Both the position numbers and the translations under genes were made by a program. 64,000 bases of DNA from Schistocephalus solidus (taxonomy: Eukaryota > Platyhelminthes > Cestoda > Diphyllobothriidea > Diphyllobothriidae). Of this stretch, positions 20,711 through 31,556 are shown piece by piece. A model generated the notes under the pieces. That model saw only the letters and a list, made by a program, of their open reading frames with translations, ran no database searches and was not told the DNA's origin. The stretch covers positions 22,826 to 86,825 of the forward strand of contig WEDG01003982.1 in NCBI GenBank assembly GCA_017591395.1. Direction: 5' to 3'. Within the stretch, counting starts at the first letter, position 1. Every line of letters starts with the position of its first letter.

Positions 20711-21870
20711 ACTGGAACATTGTGTTTATTGGCCTGATGTTTGGGTTCTCACTCGAACTGGTTATCAGAGACAGTAGCAGATAAGGTTGATGCACAAGGT
20801 GTGCAGTATTTATAGTACCTGGTGGTCACGCGATCAGTGTTGGGAGTCGTAGTTGATGTGATGCTAGCTTGGCCGTCCATGTCCGAGTCGTTAATGGTCG
20901 GGATTTCATCATCCATGTTGGATGCGGGGTGATAATGACCCGGTACTTTTGTCTCACTCTAGGTATTAAATACATTCCTTGTAAATGAAGTTAAATTGGT
21001 AGGTAAGGATGCCTTGTACGGCCACCTAAACTGGAAAAGGAACCGTCCACAGTACATGTGGCTTTATCCAAGGGAAATATGTTCATGATTAAAGTGAAGG
21101 TTAAGTTTACAGTTAGGATTAAGTCTGATGTCAAGGTTAGAGTTGGGTTTAGTGTCACGAATAGGCTAATGGCCCGGCCGCGCCAGCCACCTGCGTCCTC
21201 TCCCGCCTCCGGTCTTCTTGACTCTGTCATGACACCGGGTTCAGGGGTGGGGAAGATTAGAGAGTGTGGTAGCTGCAGCGCAAAACTACTATCACTTAAA
21301 ACTTATTCACGCGCAAGTCACCATCCCTGCACCACCCTTCCGTGGAGCATACGGTGGACATAGTCGAAATCGACGGTCGAACTATCATCAGGCTAATGGT
21401 TAAGGTTATTATCGTGGTAACTTTAGGGTTGAGATAAAGGTGAAAGTTTAGTTTTATGTCAGGGTTAGTGTTAGCGTTAAGTCAAGGTTATAGCTACCCT
21501 TCCTGAGATTTACCGTAAGGTCACGTATTTCAAGCGGGTGTGGCGGTTCCTATGCCCGTGTCCTGTTTAGGCGGCCATACAAGACATCCCTGACGGAAAA
21601 TGTTTGGCTAGGAGCTCGATCCTTTGGGATCTCCACTTTGATAGTACATGGGAATGGGGAATCTACCATTATGCAGGTTACCTTGTGCTACATTTTAGTG
21701 AGATTGAGATTAAGGGAAGGGCGATACACATAAGTAAGTATCACCTCCCCCCTCCTACTCCGGAAGCCTTGCGCTAATTGTCAGGGCGATTAGATTTGGG
21801 CAACGGAAATAGGTATCTCTCCTGGAATTTAGCGCATGAACACCTTTGTTACGGGGAGTTCTTATTCCCG
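20711..21870 (+). repeat. 1.16-kb duplicated segment, copy 1
   Basis: Nearly identical to 29201-30364 from ACTGGAACATTGTG to TTATTCCCG. Differences are scattered point changes and a 7-10-base indel near 21030. It carries an internal LINE-tail repeat (21173-21389) and flanking runs of degenerate GGTTAAG/GGTTAG motifs. No coding potential seen. Confidence 0.9.
21173..21389 (+). repeat. LINE-tail (SINE-like) repeat with 10-bp target duplication
   Basis: 217-bp unit from CCCGGCCGCGCCAGCCACC to CGGTCGAACTATCATC, equal to the last part of the LINE 3' UTR. It is flanked by AGGCTAATGG at 21163-21172 and 21390-21399, the best evidence for its ends. No poly(A) tail. Confidence 0.85.
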
Positions 21871-22770
21871 TATCTGGTTCCCGCTTTTTGTTCGCTTCAG
21901 AACGCCGAAGCGTGGTGGGATACATACGAGGAGGGAGGCCACCTCTAATGACACCATATGTTGAACCTTTTGCACAATCTTCTTAATCTTAAAACTTTCC
22001 GTAGGAGGTAAATATTCAGGCAATCCTCGGGACTAGGTCATAAGCGGAACTGACACCGAGCGATAGGACGGGCAGATGACGCGCCATGCAAAACTACAAA
22101 CTTCTGCAGCTGTATTACACTCCCTCTATTTAGTGTATGGTTTCAGAAACTAATGATATAATGAATGCTCAGGGGCTCGACTGCCCTTCCTGTTTGCGAC
22201 AAGAGCCTTGGAGTCTCAACTTCAACCCCGTAAGCGTAAACTTTTGATTACCCTCTTTTTTCTTGTTCAGTGTGTACAAACTTGGCACTCAACTGGTCGA
22301 AGAAACTTTGCACGAGAAGGTACTCGGTGATGTTGAGCCCAGGCAGGTTGACGTTGTCACCAGAAGACTAGTAGTTTTTTTAATTTGCAAGAAAATGGTT
22401 TACTTGTAGTAGGGTTTAGGTCTAGAGTAGAGCTAGGGTTAATATTAAGGCAACAGTTTAGTTTTATGTTGGGGTCAGTGTTAGCGCTTAGACATAGGAT
22501 GATGTGAAAATGTCCATGTTGTACGCTGGCAGTCAAACGATGACTCCGATCAAATGAAATCGGAAAGTGTCGGCAATGTGTACGCAGTTATCAAAAATTA
22601 TATTCGTTTGTAGCTGAACATTCTAAACATCAGTTCACTTACGTAATTCAGGAAGAGGATAGTAAACGACAACCGCCCCTATGGAGTCCAACGATGGGAA
22701 ATGGATGGCATTAACAGCTTAAAAGTGAGTTAATAGCCAACCATGAAGTATTCGTCTCGTAGTGTGTCCC
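21871..22770. other. Unassigned stretch with a partial relative of the 1.16-kb segment
   Basis: 22400-22510 (GTTTAGTTTTATGTTGGGGTC and neighbouring GGGTTTAGG motifs) resembles 21400-21490 inside the duplicated segment. The rest is unrecognised. Confidence 0.5.
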
Positions 22771-23145
22771 TACTCGGGCCACATCGTAGATGCGCTGGAA
22801 CAACACGGGGGCTAAATCAGGGTGCGGCGGCTGTTATGCTAACTTGGAATGAGGTCGCATAACAAATGCCGAAGATTGGGGGGAGGGGTGCGTGTGACCA
22901 ACATGGGCACGCGCATGTGCAGGCTCATGCCTCACCCCGCTCTCCCACTCTGTGGGAGATAATTCATATTCGTTCGACCCAGCGTTCGCTCTTTTTGGAA
23001 TATGTCTCGACGCCAGGCCAAGGCGGGTAAGGGAAGATAGAGTGCGATAGATGCCGTGAAAGTTTACTATCACTTCAAACTAATTCACGTGCAAGTCACC
23101 GTCCCTGCACCACCCTTCTGCGGAGCATACGGTGGACATCTTATC
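22771..23145 (+). repeat. LINE-tail composite repeat
   Basis: 22771-22900 is the composite module (reverse complement of 24925-25070 in content). 22960-23145 is the LINE 3' end: TATCACTTCAAACTAATTCA, GCAAGTCACCGTCCCTGCAC, GGAGCATACGGTGGACATC. Orientation is opposite to the copies at 19.7 and 24.7 kb. Confidence 0.75.
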
Positions 23146-23419
23146 CATAATCGCCTGGGGCAGCTGATTCCACGTTACTAAAAAAAACACACATTAACAT
23201 GGATCGACAGAGCATGCTGACGTTGAGGACGTCAAACCTCGTGATCCAGACAATTGCGGACATATTCAGCCAACTTCAGATCCAGAATTTAATCACTGTA
23301 TACAAGTCTCTGCTTTCCATTTTTGAACAGACTTCGATATGCTTTAGAGTTGCGAAAATTCCCATTAAAGGATTCAGTAGACCAGTTGGCGTGTATACGC
23401 GTACTTTCGATATATTCCC

Positions 23420-23640
23420 ATCGGGCTAGGATATTTATCTGGGAACGGAGTACAAGCTAAAACATACGATCAGTACTGTTCGTCTCGTCATACAGGTGAG
23501 TCGCGTGAATAGGGGGAGGGGGGGTGGCGATAAGAGACAGCTGGTTAAGCGGCAGAGGATTTGGCGAAGCCGTTCATTATTGATCGTATGTTTTAGCTTG
23601 TACCCCGTTCCCATATAAATGTACTGGCCCGATGAGAATT
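23420..23640. repeat. Inverted repeat, about 57-bp arms
   Basis: CGGGCTAGGATATTTATCTGG...AGCTAAAACATACGATCA at about 23423-23479 is the reverse complement, with few changes, of 23578-23634. A roughly 100-base spacer holds a G-rich run and GGCGATAAGAGACAGCTGGTTAAG. Arm and spacer sequences recur at 60040-60180 next to Penelope-like DNA, so this may be a terminal-repeat fragment of that element. Confidence 0.75.
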
Positions 23641-24204
23641 TATCAAAAGCACATGGATTCTCGCCAAATGGTCTTCAGACTACGATATTTTAGGAAGGAC
23701 CCTATTCTCTGGAAGGGTTTACCTTCATAGGCCCCAGGCCGGTGATACTTCATTGTCTATCAGCATCCCCTATATTACTCGGCATTACTATTCTTATGAA
23801 GGGTTACTAAATTACTTTGTTTGACTCATGCATACGTGCACTTCCTGTCAGGGTGCAATGGTCGACAACTCGAGGTTTCCAAAATAAGAAGACAGGTTAC
23901 AAAGTTACTAGGCCAACTTCACCTAGAAAAGAGAGGGTACATGCGTTTCAGCAAGCAGGGGGCATGTAGTGTTAGTACCAGCGGTTTAAGTTGTTCGCTT
24001 GGACACGAAGTGTGCACCTTCGTTTGCGCCTTTGTACGGCTTCGGCAAATCGATGAAGACTTAAATATCGATAGGCATCAGGGTGTCGGCGAGCCGACGA
24101 ACAGGATCCTGTCCAATTCGACTGGTTCACCTGCATCTAAGCAGCGACTAACAAGCACGCTAGGTGGACTGAAATCGACTTATGCGTGCGGCCACGCTGA
24201 TGAC
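23641..24204. other. Unassigned stretch
   Basis: The open frame at 23821-24219 (132 codons, +) has no recognisable motif; it overlaps the start of the Penelope-like palindrome and is probably chance. Confidence 0.35.
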
Positions 24205-26055
24205 GTCAGGGCAAGTTGAGGTTGACAACGCGGTCTAGTTACTTGTATGGGTCAGGTTTGTCCCCTTGCATGCCAACTGCCTCAAAGTCGCGAAAGGTCC
24301 GAATTGTTCATGCCCGAACCAGTACACGGAAGGCCCTTTTGGAGCTAACCGAGTGACTGCTAGCTAGGAGGTGTTTCATGATTGAAGAAAGAGGGATTTT
24401 ATTTTCCTGTTTTCAAAGCTATTTAGCCAGTTGCTCAACTGGCCTAGATCCAGTTGCCTTTGCGTTTGCCCAATGTACTTGCGTCCGCAAGTGCATGTGA
24501 ATTCATGAACACAATTTGGGGTGAGGTGCAATGGCAAAGCGTCCTCTGTACGTCGAATTGGAATAGTTTTGGTATAACTGTTGAATATAAGTTCGGGTGA
24601 GAATCTGAGATATTGTATGTCCTTTCAATGGCGCATCGCAACCGATACTTGATATTGTGTGAAATGCTATCACACTTACAAGGTCGTCGTCGTCAGTTCG
24701 ACCGTCGTAATCCGACGAGGTCCACCGTACGCTCCACAGCAGGGTGGTGCAGGTACGGTGACTTGCGCGTGATTTAGTTTAAAGTGATTGTAGACTTGCG
24801 CAGCATCTACCGCACTCTCTCTTCCTCCTCCACCTATGCCCAGTGTCAAGAAGACCGGAGATGGGAGAGGGCGCAGGTGGCTGGCGCGGCCAGGGTCCCT
24901 TGGCCCCTGCCGCCCCTAGGCGTGCCACCACACCCCCCCCCCCTCCATGTTTGGCATTTGTTATGGGAGCGCAACCCAAATAACGCCTGCCGTACCCTGA
25001 TTTGGCCCCCGCGTTGGTCCAACGCATTTACCACGTGGCCCGTTTTAAAGGGCACACTCTTACGAGGTAAGGATATTATAACGACCCTTTTCGGCACTGA
25101 CTGTTCAATTGAATCTTGCCTTACGGGGTTGTAAGTGCCGTTCTCACGGTCGTCAGAGCCGCCGCCTGCCCATGTCGGCTTCAGTTCGCTCAATAGGCAT
25201 GGCAAGTGGTGTGTGACTCAATCTACGGCACGACTCCGATCGATATTTCGGTCTTCATCGATTATTCGCAGCCGCGGGCACTACGCGATCGGGTGAAGAA
25301 CTTAAACAACTGGCACGGTTGACAGCGGGAGCTGCCTGGTGAGGACGTTAGTGGTACTGCTTGTGTGTTCTCTGCTTCAGTAAAAGCTTGTTCATAAGTT
25401 TCTGCCCTGTTTGCTTATTTGGGAGCCTTCAAGTTGTCGGCTATCCTACCTCGGCGTGGTTGCTGTATTTCTGGGTGAAGGCCACCTCGAGGCAGGCAGT
25501 TTCCGCTTCTAGTGTCTCAATAAAGAAAATATGTCCCGCTCTTTGAAAGTGAGTATGCATCGTGATTTGTTTCCGTTGTATTTATACAAAGGTCATGAAA
25601 CGTAAGTATTGGCCTTTACATGTATTCTTGCGGTAAATCAAACACAGTAATGAGTCATATATCTGTGTAAACATTAGGAATTGCAGGAAAAAGGGATTTT
25701 CGCCCGGTTTATTTTCCATTGCAAACGTAATCTTCGGATGGAAGCTATTCATAGTAATAGGTAGATCTTCAGCGTTTTCCTTGTTATCAACAATCGTGAA
25801 TATATCTTCAACATACCTTCTGCAAAGTATGTTGATGTTCAACTCCGATGACACCTTTTCTTGTAGACGACTCGTAACATTTTTGCAAAGGTTCGATATT
25901 GTGCGCCGCTCATTGTTACTCCGTCAGTTCGTCTGTAAAGTTTCACCAAGTCATATAGCCTTTCCGATGAGAGACGAGATTCATGCGCATGGGTGGATAC
26001 GATATCTGTTGTTTTATTTCAACACACACAAGCACGATGATTTTTCAAGGAATTA
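24205..26055 (-). mobile_element. Penelope-like element relic, left arm of inverted pair
   Basis: Reads right to left: LYRRTDGVTM (about 25945-25915), RYVEDIFTIVDNKENAEDL (25825-25770; catalytic YVDD changed to YVED), ITFAMENK, VYRKNT-like YRKNTCKGQYL, a linker, then the GIY-YIG endonuclease segment CTCGRKYIGQTQRQLDL (about 24500-24440). Penelope-like elements couple an RT to this nuclease. Frameshifts and a LINE-tail insertion at about 24692-25070 have broken it. The right arm (26060-27290) is its inverted relative. Confidence 0.85.
24692..25070 (-). repeat. LINE-tail composite repeat inserted in Penelope relic
   Basis: Starts at CAGTTCGACCGTCGTAATCC and runs through AAGAAGACCGGAGATGGGAG to the second module CCATGTTTGGCATTTG and CCACGTGGCCCG. 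The inverted partner copy has no such block at the matching place (about 26835), so the repeat inserted into the left arm after the pair formed or before, into one arm only. Confidence 0.75.
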
Positions 26056-26059
26056 AAAT

Positions 26060-27290
26060 CAATTCAGCATTTTTTTCGAGTTACGCGATCAAAGACAGTT
26101 TTTGTTCTATCAAAGAAATTGATAATAAAGACATGTTTGTCAAGGGTATGATCTCCTTGAAGACAGGCTCATTATTTATAAATTTTTCACTTCATGAAAC
26201 AGAAGACACCATATTCGTCCATATATCTACAACTCACCTCTCGTCCGAAATACTGCGTGGCTATTTTAACTTTGAACGAAAGATATTCAATTACTGTTTA
26301 ATAAAAACTATAGAGACAAACTGCCGGAGTAACAATGGGGAGTCCAATCGGTTCAAACTTAGTGAACATTTTATGGGTCATCTACAAGAAATGGCGTCAT
26401 TTAAATCGAAGATATTGAAAAACGTAGTCGCGGTTGCCGATGACAGTAAAAAAGCTGGAGATTAACCATTACTATGAATAGCTTACAATCACAGGGAAAA
26501 AGAAGCAGTGCGAGAAGCCATTTTTCTTGTATGTCCTCGTGTTTAGATTAGGAATATGGTTCACTAAGGCATTTGTCTTTCCACAAGAATACATGAAAAG
26601 GCCAATACTTACGGTACATGAGCAGTGTACCAATACAATGAAATTGAAACCCGATGCACACGCACGTTCAAAGAGCGAGACACATTTTCTCTATTGAGAC
26701 ACTAGATGCAGAACTTGTCTCTCTCAAAGCCACGTCACTTAAACGTGGCTGTCCAGCACGTTTCATGCAAAAATCCAGCAGTCCCTTACGGTCAAATTTG
26801 ACTGAACTGTCAGTTCTTAAATAGCTCGTTACAACATCTTTGCCTTGTAGATGTGACAACATTTCAAATACCATCACGCCACGGTTGCGATGCGCAATTG
26901 AAAGGACATGCAATGCATCCGAACTGCTATTCAAATTCGGCGTGCAGAGGATGCCTTGCTATTGCATGTCACCCCGAATAGTGTTCATAAAGTCACATGC
27001 ACTTGCGGATGCGCGTTCATTGGGCAAACGCAAAGGCAACTGGATCTAGGTCAGTTGAGCAACTGGCTAAATAGCTTTGAAAACAGGAAAATAAAATCCC
27101 TCTTTCTTCTAACATGAAACACCTCCTAGTTAGCAGTCACCCTGTTAGCTCCAAAAGGGACTTCCGTTTACTGGTTCGGGTATGAACAATTCGGACCTTT
27201 CGCTACTTGCATGCAGTTGGCATACAAGGGGAGAATCCCCCCTATGCAACTAGCTAGACCACGTGGTCAAACTCAATTTTCCCTTGCTAC
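26060..27290 (+). mobile_element. Penelope-like element relic, right arm of inverted pair
   Basis: SLFINFSLHETEDTIF and ISTTHLSSEILR (26170-26260), then after a frame change GVTMGSPIGSNLVNIL (about 26323-26372, the RT GxxMGSPxG motif), a decayed linker and the GIY-YIG segment VTCTCGCAFIGQTQRQLDL (26989-27045). The end (CTAGTTAGCAG..., 27125 on) matches the far end of the left arm inverted. Multiple stops; inactive. Confidence 0.85.
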
Positions 27291-28200
27291 CCCCGGCTTT
27301 CGATTTGCACACCTCGCTTTGCGTGTTAACTTCCCATTGTTCTTTTCCAATATTGCGCTTTTTCATTTTCTTTGATTCTTTTCTGTGCAGTTAACACTAA
27401 CCTTGCGGTTTTACCTTTATTTTCTGAGCAAATTCAACGTTCTGTACGCTTCTTAGTCATTGTCTAGTTCATACAGCGACGGTTGCAGTCGATAAGCAGT
27501 TGTGAAAATTTTGGTATTGGTAAATTCTTCTGTCTACGCCTGTTTTTACTTCATATCGAGGAAGAACTGCTTCACAAAACCTTTGCTGTTCAATGCTAGT
27601 CCCCATTCGATCGCCTGCGTGTGTCGTGAACCTCGACTCCACGGGAAACTAAAAGGTCAATTTATGTATTGCAGTCAAGTTAGATCGCTGCACGCCACGG
27701 TCCCCCAATACTGCCCACCGCTCTCATTGGCTGACTGGCCTGGCGGTAAATTTATCGATCAACCATTTAGTTTAGGTTAGTCGGCGCATGCGTCGAGGAT
27801 GCGAATGCCAATCTACAATCGCTAAGGGCTTCAAATACCCGTCTCTGTGTGTACAGGTGCAAACAGACTGTAGCCACCTAAGTAGGCAAACAGGAGAGCA
27901 GATGGTTCACATGAAGGAAGTTCGAAGCATGTGCAAAATTAACAAACGATTATACACAAAAATTTCAGTTGACCTCAGAATTCTTGCTGCTTGGTACACG
28001 CCAGTCAGGGCACGCTTCAGCATTTTGTGACTTCCAGCGGTTCTATTTTGATTCTGCGATCGGCCTCTCATAGAGCTATCTCATCCTTCAGAAGGAATCC
28101 AGAAACCCACTTCACGCCGTCGTTTAAATATAGATCGCCGTTCCAAGGGCGGCATCAACTCTTTCGCTCATATTGTTCTGAGTTTGTGTTAAGAAAAAAA
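27291..28200. other. Unassigned stretch
   Basis: Open frames at 27502-27780 and 27788-28030 (+) have no motif. Nothing else recognised. Confidence 0.35.
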
Positions 28201-28800
28201 AGATAGGAGATTGTTTGAACAAAGATTCATGGTTGGGCGTTTCAGATTTACACTCGAACCCATTATCAGAGGCAGTAACAGACGGGTGTAGTCAATGCGG
28301 ATGGCGCGCATTACTTAGAGGATAAGGTTGTCGGAATTACTTATATGGTCCCCGCCCCAGCAGGACACTAGAATAGGAACACCACCTCACAAAATACAGG
28401 GGGGCCTTGCGCTTTATTCCAGGATGCATGAAAGAGGGGTAGGAGAGTGGGATTAATTCTACTCGAATCAGCGCTTAATCTCCTCCCTACAAACAACAAA
28501 ACGTCCTTTGAAACCATCTTGACCCGTTAGAAGTCGTGGTTTGGGACGCTTGCCGGTTAAAGGAAACTCGCACCTCTTTGAATTGAGGGCTAGGTCACAA
28601 AGATTCCTTCTTACGAGACTTTACATGTCTCCGAGATGCAAGACCGCCCTCTTTAAAGTCTGGCATGTGAAAATAGGCCCCAGGTCATGTATGACATACA
28701 TGCAGCCTCACAGTGATCGCTGTTACCTGTAACAACAACTGAATACGGAGAACATGTGGCATCAGCCTCACTCACACTATCTCTCTATCTCTCTTTCTCA
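28201..28800. other. Stretch with a diverged relative of the 1.16-kb segment start
   Basis: 28225-28340 (TTCAGATTTACACTCGAACCC, TTATCAGAGGCAGTAACAGA) resembles the first 110 bases of the 1.16-kb segment. The remainder is unrecognised; a (TC)-rich run lies at 28775-28800. Confidence 0.45.
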
Positions 28801-28804
28801 CACA

Positions 28805-29200
28805 CGGCAGTTCGACCGTCGATTTTGACGAGGTCCACCGTATGCTCCACACCAGGTGGTGCAGGGACGGTGACTTGCGCGTGAATTAGTTTTAAGTGAT
28901 AGTAGCCTTGCGCTGCAGCTACCGCACTCTCTCCTCCTCCCCCACCTGAGCCCGGTGTCAAGACAGAGCCGGTCAGTTGCCTGATGTGGGATTGGGCGCA
29001 TTGGCTGACGGATCGGTGTACCCGTCTTCGCGCGCCACAGCACGACCTGGCCCCCATAACGCACACACCAGGATTCACTAACTCAGGAGATATGGAGCAG
29101 CCATCGCCGTCTGACTCCCAGTCCACTGGTCAGCCACTCGACACACACAGCACATACACTGAGCCGACGGCGTGGTCTGGTGGAAGCGTCAAATTGGCAG
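28805..29200 (-). repeat. LINE 3' fragment with module deletion
   Basis: The terminal part of the LINE tail (GTTCGACCGTCG..., to CCCGGTGTCAAGACAGAG at about 28968) is joined directly to the upstream module (CCGGTCAGTTGCCTGATGTG...). The second half of the distal module is missing compared with 394-1120. The fragment ends exactly where the 1.16-kb segment starts (29201). Confidence 0.75.
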
Positions 29201-30364
29201 ACTGGAACATTGTGTTTATTGGCCTGAAGTTTGGGTTCTCACTCGAACTGGTTATCAGAGACAGTAGCAGATAAGGTTGATGCACAAGGTGTGCAGTATT
29301 TATAGTACCTGGTGGTCACGCGATCAGTGTTGGGAGTCGTAGTTGATGTGATGCTAGCTTGGCCGTCCACGTCCGAGTCGTTAATGGTCGGGATTTCATC
29401 ATCCATGTTGGATGCGGGGTGATAATGACCCGGTACTTTTGTCTCACTCTAGGTATTAAATACATTCCTTGTAAATGAAGTTAAATTGGTAGGTAAGGAT
29501 GCCTTGTACGGCCACCTAAACAGGAAACTGGAAAAGGAACCGTCCACAGTACATGTGGCTTTATCCAAGGGAAATATGTTCATGATTAAAGTGAAGGTTA
29601 AGTTTACAGTTAGGATCAAGTCTGATGTCAAGTTTAGAGTTGGGTTTAGTGTCACGAATAGGCTAATGGCCCGGCCGCGCCAGCCACCTGCGTCCTCTCC
29701 CGCCTCCGGTCTTCTTGACTCTGTCATGACACCGGGTTCAGGTGGGGGAAGATTAGAGAGTGTGGTAGCTGCAGCGCAAAACTACTATCACTTAAAACTA
29801 ATTCACGCGCAAGTCACCATCCCTGCACCACCCTTCCGTGGAGCATACGGTGGACATAGTCGAAATCGACGGTCGAACTATCATCAGGCTAATGGTTAAG
29901 GTTATTATCGTGGTAACTTTAGGGTTGAGATAAAGGTGAAAGTTTAGTTTTATGTCAGGGTTAGTGTTAGCGTTAAGTCAAGGTTATAGCTACCCTTCCT
30001 GAGATTTACCGTAAGGTCACGTATTTCAAGCGGGTGTGGCGGTTCCTATGCCCGTGTCCTGTTTAGGCGGCCATACAAGGCATCCCTGACGGAAAATGTT
30101 TGGCTAGGAGCTCGATCCTTTGGGATCTCCACTTTGATAGTACATGGGAATGGGGAATCTACCATTATGCAGGTTACCTTGTGCTACATTTTAGTGAGAT
30201 TGAGATCAAGGGAAGGGCGATACACATAAGTAAGTATCACCTCCCCCCCTACTCCGGAAGCCTTGCGCTAATTGTCAGGGCGATAAGATTTAGGCAACGG
30301 AAATAGGTATCTCTTCTGGGATTTAGCGCATGAATACCTGTGTTACGGGGAGATTTTATTCCCG
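29201..30364 (+). repeat. 1.16-kb duplicated segment, copy 2
   Basis: Second copy of 20711-21870. Its left end abuts a LINE tail on - and its right end (ATTCCCG) abuts the truncated LINE copy C on +. It contains the same nested LINE-tail repeat (29670-29885) with the same AGGCTAATGG flanks at 29660-29669 and 29886-29895, so the nested insertion predates the duplication. Confidence 0.9.
29670..29885 (+). repeat. LINE-tail (SINE-like) repeat, nested
   Basis: Same unit as 21173-21389, with the same 10-bp flanking duplications. Confidence 0.85.
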
Positions 30365-30941
30365 AATCAATGTCAACGGTGCTCAACTGAAAAACGTGAA
30401 AACCTTCGCTTATCTGGGAAGCACGCTGTCACGCAACATGAGAATCGATGACGAGGTTGACCAATGGATCTCCAAAGCCAGTCAGGCCTTCGGCTGGCTG
30501 CAGGCCTCCATGTGGAATCACCACGTTATTCACCTGAACACCAAACTGAAGATGTACAAGGCCGTCGTCTTGACGACACTCCTTTGCGGAGAGGAGACCT
30601 GGACCGTCCACTCGAACCAAGCCATGAAGCTGAATCACTTTCATCTCAGCTGCCTCCGCAGAATACTGAAGCTGAGATGGCAAGACAGGATCCCGGACAC
30701 GGAAGTCCTGGAGTGGACCGGAATCCTCAGCATCCACGCCATGCTAAGGCAAGTGCAACTGCGAGGTAAGAATGGAAAGAATGGACGACGAGTAACTACC
30801 CAAACAACTTTTCTACGGAGATGTCGCTATGGGTACTCGCCGACAGAGGGGTTAAAAACGACGCTACAAGGACACTTTGAAGAAATCGCTGAAGCAACTG
30901 CAAATCAACCCGGCGACCTGGGAGGACCCCGCCAAGGATAG
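30365..30941 (+). pseudogene. LINE copy C: RT C-terminal part
   Basis: An open frame of about 190 codons: [10 protein letters not shown]..., [36 protein letters not shown] and [14 protein letters not shown], then the frame drifts (a one-base change near 30770 removes the WSGHLVRM-type block) before [10 protein letters not shown]. The palm catalytic motifs are absent. Confidence 0.85.
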
Positions 30942-31028
30942 ACAGGCATAGAGAAGATCCGTGGAGACTGGTCAGCAATATATGAGGCCAACCGGATCGC
31001 CGCCGCCAAGGCCAAAAGAGCGGCATGA

Positions 31029-31556
31029 ATGTCACCAGCGCCCCGGACCAACATCGTCGATGCCCAGGCCCTGCCAACATGCCCGCGCTGTCAACGCATC
31101 TTCCGCGGGCGAATCGGCCTGGTTGGACATCTTCGGATGCAATGCATCAACAATCCGACAATTCCAATTTCTACGTCAAACTCTGCCGACCCTCCTTCAG
31201 ACTGTCCCACCCTCACTCCTGGCATCAATTACATTACTCCCACCATCATAGAGACCACATCTCAATACTCATTGCCTGTTACCCCCACCACCGCAACCAC
31301 CACCACCTTCAATACCACCACCAATACCAGCGATGGGAACTCTCTCCTAAACTGTCCTCAATGCGACCGCACATTCATCTCACGCATCGGCCTGGTCAGT
31401 CACTTGCGAATCCATCGTACAGAGACTGGTGAACCAGTGCCTGGGGCTCCGACATACAGTCGCCGCGCCTGCCTACACTGCCCTCACTGCTCCCGCACAT
31501 TTACACACCGCATGGGCCTATTAGGACACATGCGCCTCCACGACAACCTGCGGTAA
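31029..31556 (+). pseudogene. LINE copy C: three zinc fingers in an open frame
   Basis: Finger 1 CPRCQRIF..GLVGHLRMQC (31080-31145, C2HC type), a Ser/Thr/Pro-rich spacer of about 70 residues, finger 2 CPQCDRTF..GLVSHLRIH (31350-31415, C2H2), finger 3 CPHCSRTF..GLLGHMRLH (31475-31540, C2H2), stop TAA. The frame is open through all three although the RT before it is out of frame. A nucleic-acid binding role is inferred from the fold. Confidence 0.85.

Noticed and set aside
23821..24219. A 132-codon + strand gene
   Set aside because: No motif, no splice signals, and its end overlaps the terminus of a Penelope relic.
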